DNA of 64,000 nt, taken from NCBI RefSeq assembly GCF_026001925.1, contig NZ_AP021869.1, positions 496,001 to 560,000 on the forward strand, given 5' to 3'. The stretch's first letter is position 1. Each line of letters begins with the position of its first letter. Below the pieces are notes generated by a model. That model ran no database searches. It was not told where the DNA came from and saw nothing but the letters and a program-made list of their open reading frames with translations. The stretch comes from Vibrio gangliei (GTDB lineage: Bacteria > Pseudomonadota > Gammaproteobacteria > Enterobacterales > Vibrionaceae). Shown piece by piece: positions 1 through 10,183 of this stretch. The position numbers and the translations under genes are program-made.

Positions 1-1370
1 TTGATCGCTATTGGTACGGCCCAACAGGGCGTATTTCACCAGAAGCCCCTGTGCCAGTAGTTAAAATTGAAAATAACGAAGAACGTCCTGGCGGTGCTGC
101 AAACGTGGCGATGAACATTGCTGCGTTAGGTGGAAATGCAAAGTTGGTAGGTTTAACCGGTGAAGATGAGCCTGCGCAAGTGTTGAATCAAAAGCTCTCT
201 TCTTTGAATGTTGACTGTGATTTTGTCACGGTTCCTGATATGCCAACCATTACTAAGTTGCGTGTCATGAGCCGTGGTCAGCAATTGATTCGTTTGGATT
301 TTGAAGACAGCTTTGAGCATGTTGATTCCAAACCACTGCTTGAGCGTATGGCGAAATACTTGCCACAGGTGAAATCGCTGATTTTATCGGATTACGGTAA
401 AGGTGCATTAGACGATGTGCAGACTATGATCCAGCAAGCGAAAGCTGCCAATGTTCCTGTGTTTATTGATCCTAAAGGTGCCGATTTTGAGCGTTATCGC
501 GGCGCAACATTACTGACTCCAAACTTATCTGAGTTTGAATTGGTGGTGGGGAAAACCAAGAATGAACAAGATCTGGTTGAGAAAGGGTTGGCATTGATCG
601 AAAAGTTCGATTTTGATGCTTTGCTAGTGACTCGAAGCGAACACGGTATGACATTGCTGCGTCGTGGCCAGGAACCATTCCACTTACCTACGCAGGCACA
701 AGAAGTATTTGATGTGACCGGTGCGGGTGATACCGTCATTTCCGTATTGGCAGCCTCTGTTGCTGCTGGTAAGGATTTAAAAGAAGCGTGTGCGCTTGCC
801 AATGCGGCAGCCGGTGTTGTGGTTGGCAAACTGGGTACGTCAACGCTATCGACTATCGAGCTAGCAGAAGCCATTCATGGCAGTAAAGATACTAACTATG
901 GTGTGATCAGTGAATCCGCCTTAATTGAAGCGGTAAAACGAGCTCGTGCCCGTGGTGAGAAAGTGGTGATGACCAATGGTTGTTTTGACATTTTGCACGC
1001 AGGTCATGTGTCCTACCTTAACCACGCCGCTGAATTAGGCGATAAACTCATTGTTGCTGTGAATACCGATGCGTCGGTAAAACGTTTGAAAGGCCCTGGT
1101 CGCCCTGTTAACCCAACTGATCGTCGTATGGCGGTATTAGCCGGCTTAGGGGCGGTAGATTGGGTGGTGCCGTTTAGCGAAGACACGCCACAGCGCTTAA
1201 TTTCAGAAGTTTTGCCTAGCGTATTGGTAAAAGGTGGTGACTATAAGCCGGAAGAGATCGCTGGTGGCGCTGAAGTGATCGCAGCGGGTGGTGAAGTCAA
1301 AGTGCTGAACTTTGAAGAAGGCTGCTCAACGTCTGAAATCATTAATGCCATCAAAGGCGGAAAGGGTTAA
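1..1370 (+). CDS. hldE: Bifunctional heptose 7-phosphate kinase / heptose 1-phosphate adenylyltransferase (5' truncated by window edge)
   Basis: HldE makes ADP-heptose for the LPS inner core: it phosphorylates heptose 7-phosphate at C1 and later transfers AMP. The reading frame is open from position 3, so about 20 codons lie outside the window; the in-frame GTG at 51 is internal, because the residues before it ([16 protein letters not shown]) already match the family. The N-terminal PfkB/ribokinase half shows [12 protein letters not shown] and the catalytic DVTGAGDT motif. The C-terminal nucleotidyltransferase half shows [16 protein letters not shown] with the HxGH signature. The gene converges on tolC with a shared hairpin between them. 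About 455 residues are visible, against 477 in E. coli. Confidence 0.97.
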   Translation, partial: DRYWYGPTGRISPEAPVPVVKIENNEERPGGAANVAMNIAALGGNAKLVGLTGEDEPAQVLNQKLSSLNVDCDFVTVPDMPTITKLRVMSRGQQLIRLDFEDSFEHVDSKPLLERMAKYLPQVKSLILSDYGKGALDDVQTMIQQAKAANVPVFIDPKGADFERYRGATLLTPNLSEFELVVGKTKNEQDLVEKGLALIEKFDFDALLVTRSEHGMTLLRRGQEPFHLPTQAQEVFDVTGAGDTVISVLAASVAAGKDLKEACALANAAAGVVVGKLGTSTLSTIELAEAIHGSKDTNYGVISESALIEAVKRARARGEKVVMTNGCFDILHAGHVSYLNHAAELGDKLIVAVNTDASVKRLKGPGRPVNPTDRRMAVLAGLGAVDWVVPFSEDTPQRLISEVLPSVLVKGGDYKPEEIAGGAEVIAAGGEVKVLNFEEGCSTSEIINAIKGGKG

Positions 1371-1420
1371 CTTCTATTCTCACACTTTTGATATGAATAA
1401 ATATTGATACAAATAAAAAA

Positions 1421-1446
1421 CGCCACTTCATCTGAAGTGGCGTTTT
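1421..1446. terminator. Bidirectional terminator between hldE and tolC
   Basis: A 10-bp perfect stem (1421-1430 with 1433-1442) is flanked by A-rich sequence on the left and TTTTAG on the right, so it can end transcription from both convergent genes. A weaker second hairpin (1461-1467 with 1485-1491) lies closer to the tolC stop and could assist on the minus strand. Confidence 0.8.
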
Positions 1447-1497
1447 AGTTTGCGAGAAAGAAAGCCCGGATTGTTGTCAGTTCAGGGCTTTATTCCA

Positions 1498-2847
1498 TTA
1501 AGATGGGCGTTTTAAGCCAGCGTTGATATCAAGAATATCTTGCTCGCTTAGTGTACCTACTGCTTGTTTTAGCTGAAGTACGCTGATCACGTAGCTGTAA
1601 CGAGCATCAGAAAGTTGACGGTTGGCATCGTATAAACGACGAGTAGCATCGAGTACGTCAACAATGGTACGTGTACCTACTTCATAACCCGCTTCGGTCG
1701 CTTCTAATGCTGATTTTGCAGACACCACCGATTGCTCATAAGCACGGATAGAGCCGATAGAAGCATTGATGTTGTTGTAGTAAGCGCGAACATTCTGTAC
1801 CACACCACGGTAAGTGGCTTCTAGCTGTTGGCTAGCTGATACGTATTGGTATTGTGCCGTTTTCACATCAGCTGTCGTTGAGCCACCTTGGTAAATTGGG
1901 ATCACCAAGTTCACACCGATATTGTAATCGTTGCTGGTGTAGTTCTTTACACCAGAGTGATCGTTGTGCTCATCAATGTCTGAGTACTGGTAACCACCAT
2001 CTAAGGTTACAGAAGGGCTATAACCTGATTCTGCTAATGAGATATTGCTTTTCGCGATATCTTGCGCAATGCGAGCAGTTAATAGATCTAAGTTTTTCTG
2101 TTCCGCTTCATCCACTAACGCATTTTGGCTAGTTTGAGGCACGTTGGCAGAAAAACGTTTGGTGTCTAAAATGCTCAGGTCTTTGTTTTGCTGACCGGTG
2201 ATCGCACGTAACGCTTCAAAGCTGTTAGTCACATCATTCTTAGCTAAGATTTCATCGGCTAGTACACTGTCGTATTGCGCTTGTGCGTCGTGTACGTCAG
2301 TAATCGCCGATAGACCGACTTCAAAACGCTGCTTGGTTTGCTCTAATTGACGACCAACCGCTTTTTTCTCAGCTTGGATAAAGGTTAAGTTATCTTGCGC
2401 CTGCAGTACGTCAAAGTACGCTTGAGAAACACGTAAAATCATTTCTTGTTGTGCTGCGGCATAGGCTGAATCTTGTTGACGTGCATTTTGCTCAGCAATA
2501 TCTAAGTTTACCCAGCTGTCACGACGGTATAATTCTTGAGAAAAATCAACACCAGTTGTAAAGACATTTTGCTCATAAGAATTAGCACCATTACTGACTA
2601 CAGGATCATTATTTCGTGTGCGGATATTTCGGTTAATGTTGTAACCTGCGGTCAAGTTGATTTGAGGAAGAAGATCACCGCGGCTTGATTCGATGGCTTC
2701 AAAAGCGGCATCACGATCGGCTTTTGAGCGCAATAATTGTGGATCGTTTTCTTTTGCTTGATTGTAAATCTCTGCCAAATCATCAGCGTGTGCAAGGTGG
2801 ATACCACCGAGAGAAAGGCTAACGATAAGAGGAAGCAGTTTTTTCAT
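1498..2847 (-). CDS. tolC: Outer membrane channel protein TolC
   Basis: TolC is the trimeric outer-membrane exit duct used by RND and MFP efflux pumps and by type I secretion. The 449-residue product begins MKKLLPLIVSLSLGG with a signal peptide ending near HAHA-like LAHA. Two repeated OEP domains follow: the first around residues 25-215 with ARQQDSAYAAAQQ-type helices, the second around 235-435 ending with YEVGTRTIVDVLDATRRLY, a classic TolC C-terminal repeat motif. A longer frame reaches 2883, but its first 12 residues do not look like a signal sequence; ATG at 2847 gives one. TolC is divergent from nudF, the arrangement known from E. coli and vibrios. Confidence 0.96.
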   Translation of the reverse strand: MKKLLPLIVSLSLGGIHLAHADDLAEIYNQAKENDPQLLRSKADRDAAFEAIESSRGDLLPQINLTAGYNINRNIRTRNNDPVVSNGANSYEQNVFTTGVDFSQELYRRDSWVNLDIAEQNARQQDSAYAAAQQEMILRVSQAYFDVLQAQDNLTFIQAEKKAVGRQLEQTKQRFEVGLSAITDVHDAQAQYDSVLADEILAKNDVTNSFEALRAITGQQNKDLSILDTKRFSANVPQTSQNALVDEAEQKNLDLLTARIAQDIAKSNISLAESGYSPSVTLDGGYQYSDIDEHNDHSGVKNYTSNDYNIGVNLVIPIYQGGSTTADVKTAQYQYVSASQQLEATYRGVVQNVRAYYNNINASIGSIRAYEQSVVSAKSALEATEAGYEVGTRTIVDVLDATRRLYDANRQLSDARYSYVISVLQLKQAVGTLSEQDILDINAGLKRPS

Positions 2848-3075
2848 GGTTCTTTTCCCGCTTATATAATGAATAGACAACAAGGCTTAGATTGTAACCT
2901 AAGTAGCTAGAATGTTATGCAAACTTTTACACTAATTTACCACTTACTGTCCAAGTGGATAATAAATTAAGTGAAAACTCAAAAAAACTCAATGTTTATC
3001 AAAAAAAATTGTAGCAGAGCTTGTTGATTTATCACTATCGTGATTAGATTGCTGGTCAATAAAAGGAATTTCTTT

Positions 3076-3699
3076 ATGCACTTTAAACCATTTAAACACC
3101 TTTTTCAGCCTCAAGATGTGGTGATTGAAAAGAAAGAAAGTGTCTTTAACGGCTTTTTTAAAGTGATGAAATATACTTTTAAACATCGCTTATTTAATGG
3201 CGGATGGAGTGAATCCGTCACTCGTGAGATGTTTGAACGAGGTCAAGCCTCAGCACTTTTAGCTTATGATCCGACTCGAGATGAAGTGGTTTTGATTGAA
3301 CAAATCCGAGTTGGTGCCCTTGAACATCATTCTCCTTGGCAGTTAGAAATCATAGCTGGCATGAATGATAAAGACGAATCATTAGAAGATATTGTTCGTC
3401 GAGAAGCCATGGAAGAAGCGGGCATTGAAGTGGCAGAAATTGAACATATTAGCCATTATTACCCTTCATCTGGAGGGTGCTCTGAAACGCTTGATGTGTT
3501 TATTGGGCGGGTGGACGCCAGTCAGGCTCAGGGTGTACATGGTTTAGACTCTGAAAATGAAGACATCAAAGTACATGTTATGGCACGCGAACAGGCCTAT
3601 CAACTGGTTGAATCTGGTGTTATTGAAAATGGTGCGACAATTATCGCATTGCAATGGCTACAAATTCATCATCAAGCACTGATGCAACGTTGGCTATGA
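3076..3699 (+). CDS. nudF: ADP-ribose diphosphatase NudF (Nudix hydrolase)
   Basis: NudF splits ADP-ribose into AMP and ribose 5-phosphate. A complete Nudix box runs from residue 95 to 117 (G95, E101, R109-E110, E113-E114, G116). The ends of the protein also match the family, with HRLFNGG near residue 37 and IIALQWLQIHHQAL near the C-terminus. I chose ATG 3076 because AAAGGAA lies about 7 bases upstream; a GTG at 3040 in the same frame has no such site. 207 residues is normal length. It heads the nudF-yqiB-cpdA-yqiA-parE run. Confidence 0.93.
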   Translation: MHFKPFKHLFQPQDVVIEKKESVFNGFFKVMKYTFKHRLFNGGWSESVTREMFERGQASALLAYDPTRDEVVLIEQIRVGALEHHSPWQLEIIAGMNDKDESLEDIVRREAMEEAGIEVAEIEHISHYYPSSGGCSETLDVFIGRVDASQAQGVHGLDSENEDIKVHVMAREQAYQLVESGVIENGATIIALQWLQIHHQALMQRWL

Positions 3700-3755
3700 C
3701 GTTTGAACAATATTCATGCTGATGACACCAAACAGTAACACTAAAAAGGGAATCC

Positions 3756-4178
3756 ATGGCTAATACTTATCATGTTGATCTTGCAGGCTTGATGCGCGTC
3801 TACGAGACCAATTATGCCAAAATGAATTCACTGCTGCCGGTTGAGCCAGAGGTCGGGGAAACCCGTTCTTATCAAGTCTCTAAAATGGCCTATCAATTAG
3901 AAGTGAAAGAAATTACCCGTTACACCACATTAGTGGATGTGTGCCAATGTGATGAGCAACCGGTTTTTCCATTGCCACGTATGCAAGTTCGCTTATATCA
4001 CGATGCTCGAGTTGCGGAAGTGTGTGCCAGCGAGCAGATTTCGCGGGTAGAAGCGCGGTATGATTACCCGAATAAAAGAATGATGCAAAAAGACGAAAAA
4101 TTTCAGGTAAACCAATTTCTTGGAGAATGGCTGAGTTTTTGTTTACGACATGGGATCAGTCGAGCCCCGATTTATTAA
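3756..4178 (+). CDS. yqiB: DUF1249 family protein YqiB
   Basis: A 140-residue conserved protein with no established function. It begins MANTYHVDLAGLMRVYETNYAKM, the hallmark start of DUF1249/YqiB, and ends with an NQFLGEWLSFCLRHG motif also found in that family. There is no signal peptide or membrane segment, so it is probably cytosolic. It lies 56 bases after nudF and just before cpdA, its usual place in enterobacteria and vibrios, which suggests co-transcription. The role is unknown and I do not infer one. Confidence 0.88.
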   Translation: MANTYHVDLAGLMRVYETNYAKMNSLLPVEPEVGETRSYQVSKMAYQLEVKEITRYTTLVDVCQCDEQPVFPLPRMQVRLYHDARVAEVCASEQISRVEARYDYPNKRMMQKDEKFQVNQFLGEWLSFCLRHGISRAPIY

Positions 4179-4199
4179 TATCAACAAACGTGTATTGAG

Positions 4200-5039
4200 T
4201 TGACCACTTTGAAAAAAGATTCTCCCTATTTGCTGGAACCAAATTTAGATGACGTGACTTTGGTTCAAATTACGGATACTCACCTTTTCTCTGATGAAAA
4301 AGGGGAATTGCTTGGAGTAAATACGCTAGATAGCTTTACTGCTGTTGTGAATGACGTTTTGGCGAAATCACTTAATTATCATGCCGTAATTATGACGGGA
4401 GACGTTTCTCAAGATCATACTGATGCGTCTTATGCACGTTTTGAGCATGGTATCACCCCGCTTACAAAACCATGCTTCTGGTTACCGGGAAATCACGATT
4501 ATCAACCTAGTATGCGCAGTGTTTATCCATCCGTACAGATTCAACAACATACGCATGTTTTAGTTGGAAAACACTGGCAAATCATTTTGTTAGATAGTCA
4601 ATCAGAAGGTAGCCCGCATGGTGTGCTATCAAAGCAACAGTTAGAGTATTTAGAACAAACTTTAACTCAAAACCCAGAACGCTATAGCCTAGTTTTATTG
4701 CATCACCATTCACGTTTGGTTGGCAGTGCGTGGCTGGATCAGCATTGCTTGCATAATAGCGATGAATTTTGGGAGGCTATTGCACCACATCAAGAAGTCA
4801 AAGCAGTATTGTGTGGTCATGTCCATCAAGATTTCAAAGAGTCCTATCAAGGTGTCGATGTGTATACGAGCCCATCAACGTGCATTCAATTTAAATCTCA
4901 ATCAGATGGTTTTGCTTTAGATACCCTAGCTCCTGGCTGGCGTAGCCTCACGTTAAAAGCCAATGGGGAAATAGAGACTCAGGTACATCGTTTATCCGGC
5001 GAGCAATTCTTACCCGACTTTGAGTCACAAGGTTACTGA
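4200..5039 (+). CDS. cpdA: 3',5'-cyclic-AMP phosphodiesterase CpdA
   Basis: CpdA hydrolyses cAMP to AMP and so tunes CRP signalling. The class III metallophosphoesterase motifs are in order: QITDTHLF (D-x-H), TGDVSQD, PGNHDYQP, a VLLHHHS histidine cluster and CGHVHQD. Up to 279 residues, close to E. coli CpdA (275). The start is uncertain: no ATG precedes the conserved region. TTG at 4200 is the longest choice, but TTG at 4209 has a GAG about 9 bases upstream and is at least as likely. It follows yqiB by 21 bases. Confidence 0.93.
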   Translation: MTTLKKDSPYLLEPNLDDVTLVQITDTHLFSDEKGELLGVNTLDSFTAVVNDVLAKSLNYHAVIMTGDVSQDHTDASYARFEHGITPLTKPCFWLPGNHDYQPSMRSVYPSVQIQQHTHVLVGKHWQIILLDSQSEGSPHGVLSKQQLEYLEQTLTQNPERYSLVLLHHHSRLVGSAWLDQHCLHNSDEFWEAIAPHQEVKAVLCGHVHQDFKESYQGVDVYTSPSTCIQFKSQSDGFALDTLAPGWRSLTLKANGEIETQVHRLSGEQFLPDFESQGY

Positions 5040-5137
5040 TATTCGCCTAGAAAAACCTCAGATGGGAGCTGGTTAATATCCATTTCCATGTGACTTGGGT
5101 ATAATCGTGCTTCTGAGTTTTGAATAAGGAGTGCGTT

Positions 5138-5722
5138 GTGACCAAACCATCTATGCTGCTTTATCTTCACGGGTTTAACAGTTCACCTGGCTCCCATAAA
5201 GCGAATCTGATCCGTGAGTATTGCCAACAGAATCGGCCTGATATTCGCTTAGAAATCCCTCAACTTCCTCACTTTCCTAAGCGCGCAGCGGACTATCTCG
5301 ATGCATTCGTGAGTAGCCATATTCGTGATTACAATATTGGGCTCGTTGGCAGTTCCCTCGGTGGTTATTTATCCACTTGGTTAAATGATAAATATGGCTG
5401 CCGAGCGGTAGTGGTTAATCCTGCTGTACGGCCTTATGAATTATTGTCTGATTTTCTAGGTCAACAGACTAACCCATATACTTTGCAAAGCTACGTGTTG
5501 GAAGATAAGCACATCTCCGAGTTAAAAGCCTTGGAAGTGGCGTCATTGCGTTGTGCGAATGATTTTTGGTTACTACAGCAGCAAGGCGATGAAGTGCTTG
5601 ATTATCGTCAGGCGGTCGAAAAGTATCAACATAGCCAATCAACGATAGAAGAAGGCGGGGATCATAGCTTTATTGGCTTTGAACGCTATCCTGAGAAGAT
5701 TGTCGAATTTTTGCAATTGTAG
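5138..5722 (+). CDS. yqiA: Alpha/beta-hydrolase esterase YqiA
   Basis: A small single-domain esterase of the YqiA family; E. coli YqiA acts on short acyl esters, and the natural substrate is unknown. Visible are LYLHGFNSSPGS with the oxyanion region near residue 11, the nucleophile elbow GSSLG (Ser73), an Asp in QQGDEVLDY and a His in GGDHSF. The GTG start at 5138 is supported by AAGGAG at 5126-5131; an upstream in-frame TTG at 5120 would overlap that ribosome site and is rejected. 194 residues. It sits directly upstream of parE, as in E. coli. Confidence 0.9.
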   Translation: MTKPSMLLYLHGFNSSPGSHKANLIREYCQQNRPDIRLEIPQLPHFPKRAADYLDAFVSSHIRDYNIGLVGSSLGGYLSTWLNDKYGCRAVVVNPAVRPYELLSDFLGQQTNPYTLQSYVLEDKHISELKALEVASLRCANDFWLLQQQGDEVLDYRQAVEKYQHSQSTIEEGGDHSFIGFERYPEKIVEFLQL

Positions 5723-5869
5723 TGGAGATGACAAGGCATAATCTGTCAGTTATCTCTTTTAAATCATAAAATCCTTCATTTCTATATGGCTTAACTTGAC
5801 ATTGAATGTGGCTACACAGAGTATGCTGCATAAACCTTGGTTAACATCTTTTGAGATTACCTTTTAATT

Positions 5870-7756
5870 ATGACTGAACAATATAACGCTGGAGCGATTG
5901 AGGTTCTTAACGGTCTTGAACCGGTTCGTCGTCGTCCAGGAATGTATACCGACACTGTGCGTCCTAACCATTTGGCGCAAGAAGTAATTGATAACAGTGT
6001 CGATGAAGCTTTAGCCGGTCATGCTTCAAAAGTGCAAGTCACTTTGCATGCCGATCAATCGATTGAAGTCACCGATGATGGCCGTGGTATGCCAGTTGAT
6101 ATTCACCCAGAAGAAAAAATCTCTGGCGTAGAATTGATTTTCTGTAAACTGCATGCGGGCGGTAAATTCTCGAATAAAAACTACCAATTCTCTGGTGGTT
6201 TGCACGGGGTGGGTATCTCGGTTGTGAACGCGTTATCAAAACGTGTGGAAGTACAGATCAAGCGTGATGGCCAAGTGTATGAAATTGCTTTTGAAAACGG
6301 CAATAAAGTTAAAGAATTAGAAGTGACTGGTACTTGTGGTCGCCGGAATACAGGAACCAGTGTTCATTTCTGGCCAGATACCTCTTATTTTGATTCAGGC
6401 AACTTTTCTGTTAGCCGCTTAGTGAATAATTTACGCGCCAAAGCGGTCTTGTGCCCGGGGCTTGAAGTTGAGTTCATCGATAAAGTGAACGATAAAACTC
6501 ATAATTGGCGCTACGAAGATGGCTTGAAAGATTACCTTGCTGAAGGCGTGAAAGGTTTTCCTGTTCTTCCTGAAGAACCATTTACCGGTGAGTTTACCGC
6601 ACAAACTGAAGCGGCAAGCTGGGCGATTATCTGGTTGCCGGAAGGTGGCGATCTTATTACCGAAAGCTACGTCAACCTGATCCCAACCGCACAAGGCGGT
6701 ACGCATGTGAACGGCTTACGCCAAGGCTTGCTTGATGCGATGCGTGAGTTTTGTGAATTCCGTAATTTATTGCCGCGTGGTGTGAAGCTTACCGGTGATG
6801 ATATTTTTGACCGTTGTGCGTACGTGTTATCGATCAAAATGCAAGATCCACAGTTTGCTGGTCAAACCAAAGAGCGCTTATCGTCTCGTCAATCTGCGGC
6901 CTTTGTTTCTGGTGTAGTCAAAGATGCCTTTAGTTTATGGCTCAATGAAAAACCACAAATCGCAGAACTGCTTGCCGAATCTTGTATTGCTAATGCCCAT
7001 CGTCGTATGCGTGCCAGCAAGAAAGTCGTGCGTAAAAAAGTGGCTTCAGGGCCTGCACTACCAGGTAAATTGACCGACTGCTCGGTGCAAGATTTGAATC
7101 GCACTGAATTGTTCTTAGTGGAAGGGGACTCGGCGGGCGGCTCAGCTAAGCAAGCTCGTGATCGTGAATTTCAAGCAATTATGCCGCTGCGCGGTAAAAT
7201 CTTGAATACTTGGGAAGTGTCGTCTGATCAAGTATTGGCGTCTGATGAAGTGCATAACATTTCGGTTGCGCTCGGTATCGATCCTGATTCCAATAACCTA
7301 GAAGGTTTGCGCTACGGTAAAATTTGTATTCTTGCCGATGCGGACTCCGATGGTCTTCATATTGCCACACTTTTATGTGCGTTGTTTATGCGTCACTTTG
7401 AAGCCTTAGTACGAGCGGGACATGTGTATGTGGCGATGCCTCCATTGTTCCGTATCGACTGTGGTAAAGAAGTATTTTACGCTCTGGATGAAGCTGAGAA
7501 AGAAGGTATTTTAGAACGTTTAAGCAATAAAAAAGCCAAGATCAACGTACAGCGATTTAAAGGCTTGGGTGAGATGAACCCACTGCAATTACGTGAAACC
7601 ACTATGGATCCTAACACTCGTCGTTTAGTGCAACTAACCATAGATGACAGTGAGCAAACCATGGAAATGATGGATATGTTGCTCGGGAAAAAACGCGCAG
7701 AAGATCGTCGTAATTGGCTACAAGCCTACGGCGACCAAGCGGACGTTGAGTTATAA
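5870..7756 (+). CDS. parE: DNA topoisomerase IV subunit B
   Basis: ParE is the ATPase subunit of topoisomerase IV, which unlinks daughter chromosomes together with ParC. The 628-residue protein (630 in E. coli) has the GHKL ATPase motifs EVIDNSVDEAL, DDGRGMPV and GGLHGVGISVV, then the TOPRIM motifs LVEGDSAGGSA and ADADSDGLHI, and ends with the short ParE-type C-terminus. parC begins 28 bases after its stop, so the two are very likely one transcript. A TTGACA hexamer at 5796-5801 may belong to a local promoter, but its -10 spacing is poor. Confidence 0.97.
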   Translation: MTEQYNAGAIEVLNGLEPVRRRPGMYTDTVRPNHLAQEVIDNSVDEALAGHASKVQVTLHADQSIEVTDDGRGMPVDIHPEEKISGVELIFCKLHAGGKFSNKNYQFSGGLHGVGISVVNALSKRVEVQIKRDGQVYEIAFENGNKVKELEVTGTCGRRNTGTSVHFWPDTSYFDSGNFSVSRLVNNLRAKAVLCPGLEVEFIDKVNDKTHNWRYEDGLKDYLAEGVKGFPVLPEEPFTGEFTAQTEAASWAIIWLPEGGDLITESYVNLIPTAQGGTHVNGLRQGLLDAMREFCEFRNLLPRGVKLTGDDIFDRCAYVLSIKMQDPQFAGQTKERLSSRQSAAFVSGVVKDAFSLWLNEKPQIAELLAESCIANAHRRMRASKKVVRKKVASGPALPGKLTDCSVQDLNRTELFLVEGDSAGGSAKQARDREFQAIMPLRGKILNTWEVSSDQVLASDEVHNISVALGIDPDSNNLEGLRYGKICILADADSDGLHIATLLCALFMRHFEALVRAGHVYVAMPPLFRIDCGKEVFYALDEAEKEGILERLSNKKAKINVQRFKGLGEMNPLQLRETTMDPNTRRLVQLTIDDSEQTMEMMDMLLGKKRAEDRRNWLQAYGDQADVEL

Positions 7757-7784
7757 CGCGACGAGTGAAGAGAAAGGTTAATCA

Positions 7785-10058
7785 ATGAGTTCTGAAATGA
7801 CATTTGATGGTGTTGAACAGTTAGCACTACGCAAGTTTACAGAAGATGCGTACCTTAACTATTCAATGTACGTAATCATGGACCGCGCCTTACCTTATGT
7901 AGGGGACGGTCTCAAGCCGGTTCAGCGCCGTATTATTTATGCGATGTCTGAATTGGGCTTATCGGCAGCAGCAAAATATAAGAAATCTGCTCGTACGGTG
8001 GGTGACGTATTAGGTAAATATCACCCACACGGTGACTCTGCCTGTTATGAAGCTATGGTATTGATGGCGCAGCCGTTTTCTTATCGCTACCCGCTGGTGG
8101 ATGGTCAAGGAAACTGGGGGGCGCCCGATGATCCAAAATCGTTCGCAGCGATGCGTTATACCGAAGCGAAGTTATCAAAGTTTGCTGAAATTCTTTTAGG
8201 GGAGCTTGGTCAAGGTACGGTGGAATGGACACCAAACTTTGATGGCACCATGAAAGAGCCAAAAATGTTACCGGCTCGCCTGCCACATATTTTGCTAAAT
8301 GGCATTACAGGTATCGCGGTGGGTATGGCGACGGATATTCCGCCACATAACGTACGTGAAATTGCTAATGCCGCAGTGCATTTGATTGATAATCCAAAAG
8401 CTGAATTGCCGGAAGTGATGGAGCACGTTAAAGGCCCTGATTATCCAACTGAAGCGGAAATCATTTCACCTGCCTCAGATATTGAAAAGATCTATCGCAA
8501 TGGCCGCGGCAGCATTAAGATGCGTGCGGTATGGCATAAAGAGAGCTCAGATATTGTCATCACAGCGCTGCCACACCAAGTCTCTGGTGCTAAGCTGCTT
8601 GAGCAAATCGCCAACCAAATGCGCGCTAAAAAGCTGCCAATGGTCGATGATTTACGCGATGAATCGGATCATGAAAACCCAACTCGAATTGTGATCGTCC
8701 CTCGCTCCAATCGTGTTGATTGCGATCAATTGATGAATCACTTATTCGCCTCAACGGATCTTGAGAAAAACTATCGTGTTAACTTAAACATGATTGGTTT
8801 AGACAACCGCCCTGAGGTGAAAGGCTTAATCAAGATTTTGCTTGAGTGGATTGAATTCCGCAAGACTACGGTACGCCGCCGTTTGCAATATCGTTTAGAT
8901 AAGGTATTGGACCGCTTACACATCTTAGAAGGTTTGCTGGTTGCTTACCTCAACCTTGATGAAGTGATTGAAATCATCCGTACCGAAGATGAGCCCAAAG
9001 ACGTGTTGATGGCTCGTTTCGCTATTACCGAGATCCAAGCGAATGCCATCTTAGACACACGCTTACGTAACTTAGCTAAGCTCGAAGAAATGAAACTTCG
9101 CGGTGAGCAAGATGAGTTAGAAAAAGAGCGTCAAAAATTAGAGCAATTGCTTGGTTCTGAGCGCCGTTTGAATACGCTGATCAAGAAAGAGATCCAAGCC
9201 GATGCTGAAAAATATGGTGATGATCGCCGTTCTCCATTGGTCGAACGCGCAGAAGCGAAAGCCTTAACTGAACGTGATTTAATTCCAAGCGAGCCAATTA
9301 CGGTGGTCTTGTCAGAGAAAGGTTGGATCCGCCATGCGAAAGGGCATGATGTGGATGCAAGCTCGCTCAATTATAAATCCGGTGATGGCTACTTAGCCCA
9401 TGCGCATGGTAAGAGTAATCAGCAAGCGGTATTCCTTGGTTCTGATGGACGCAGTTATTCGCTTGAATCTCACTCGTTGCCATCGGCACGTAGCCAAGGT
9501 GAGCCGATTACCGGGCGCTTAGGTATCTCAGAAGGTAGCCAAATTCGCCAAGTGGTGATGGGTGAAGAAGACCAATTATGGTTGATTGCTTCTGATGCCG
9601 GCTATGGTTTCGTGTGTAAAGGCGCGGATCTGTTGTCGAAAAACCGCAGTGGTAAAGCGTTGCTGAATTTGCCTGAAAACTCAGAAGTGCTACCGCCAAG
9701 CCCAATTTCAGATTTAGAAAAAGATGAAATTTTGGTGATCACTAATGATGGCCGTATGCTGCTATTCCCAATTAAAGATCTGCCTCAGCTTAGCAAGGGC
9801 AAAGGGAATAAGATCATCAATATCCCATCGGCTAAAGCGAAAGCGCGTGAGGAAGTGGTATCACAACTGATGGCCATTCCGTATGGCGTGAATATCACCT
9901 TGTATGCGGGTAAACGTAAACTAGGGTTGAAGCCGATTGATTTGGACAACTTCCGTGGTGAGCGTGGTCGTCGTGGTGGCAAACTGCCACGAGGCTTACA
10001 ACGCGTGACTCGCATTGAAGTGGAAGCCAACAACTCTGTAAGTAGCGAAGAAGAGTAA
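7785..10058 (+). CDS. parC: DNA topoisomerase IV subunit A
   Basis: ParC is the DNA breakage-rejoining subunit of topoisomerase IV. The catalytic tyrosine is Tyr125 in [10 protein letters not shown] (Tyr120 in E. coli). The quinolone-target loop [13 protein letters not shown] carries Ser85 and Glu89, equivalent to E. coli Ser80 and Glu84; both are the sensitive wild-type residues. A coiled-coil region follows around residues 430-480 and a beta-pinwheel C-terminal domain of degenerate repeats occupies about 500-740. The product is 757 residues, slightly longer than E. coli (752). It is followed by a strong terminator. Confidence 0.97.
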   Translation: MSSEMTFDGVEQLALRKFTEDAYLNYSMYVIMDRALPYVGDGLKPVQRRIIYAMSELGLSAAAKYKKSARTVGDVLGKYHPHGDSACYEAMVLMAQPFSYRYPLVDGQGNWGAPDDPKSFAAMRYTEAKLSKFAEILLGELGQGTVEWTPNFDGTMKEPKMLPARLPHILLNGITGIAVGMATDIPPHNVREIANAAVHLIDNPKAELPEVMEHVKGPDYPTEAEIISPASDIEKIYRNGRGSIKMRAVWHKESSDIVITALPHQVSGAKLLEQIANQMRAKKLPMVDDLRDESDHENPTRIVIVPRSNRVDCDQLMNHLFASTDLEKNYRVNLNMIGLDNRPEVKGLIKILLEWIEFRKTTVRRRLQYRLDKVLDRLHILEGLLVAYLNLDEVIEIIRTEDEPKDVLMARFAITEIQANAILDTRLRNLAKLEEMKLRGEQDELEKERQKLEQLLGSERRLNTLIKKEIQADAEKYGDDRRSPLVERAEAKALTERDLIPSEPITVVLSEKGWIRHAKGHDVDASSLNYKSGDGYLAHAHGKSNQQAVFLGSDGRSYSLESHSLPSARSQGEPITGRLGISEGSQIRQVVMGEEDQLWLIASDAGYGFVCKGADLLSKNRSGKALLNLPENSEVLPPSPISDLEKDEILVITNDGRMLLFPIKDLPQLSKGKGNKIINIPSAKAKAREEVVSQLMAIPYGVNITLYAGKRKLGLKPIDLDNFRGERGRRGGKLPRGLQRVTRIEVEANNSVSSEEE

Positions 10059-10091
10059 ATCCCTTCTTTGTTCCTTGGTCATCGAAAAATA

Positions 10092-10125
10092 AAAGCCGCT
10101 AGACATAATGTTTAGCGGCTTTATT
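10092..10125. terminator. Terminator downstream of parC
   Basis: A 14-bp stem with one G-T pair (10092-10105 with 10109-10122) and a 3-base loop is followed by TTATTCTTT. The flanking A-run on the left means it could also end minus-strand transcripts from the EamA gene. Confidence 0.82.
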
Positions 10126-10130
10126 CTTTC

Positions 10131-10183
10131 TCGGCTCTCGGCTCTCGGCTCTCGGCTCTCGGCTCTCGGCTCTCGGCTCTCGG
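10131..10183. repeat. Heptanucleotide tandem repeat (TCGGCTC x 7, plus partial copy)
   Basis: Seven perfect head-to-tail copies of TCGGCTC run from 10131 to 10179, with TCGG after them. The array ends one base before the stop codon of the EamA gene (10184-10186) and begins just after the parC terminator. The unit is not a multiple of three, so copy-number change would alter spacing but not EamA coding, since the array lies outside both genes. Perfect identity points to recent expansion by slippage. Confidence 0.95.

Noticed and set aside
10131..10183. Could the short regular repeats be a CRISPR array
   Set aside because: The 7-bp unit has no spacers; it is a direct tandem repeat. The 16-bp arrays at 61296 and 63141 also lack spacers, and no cas gene is present.
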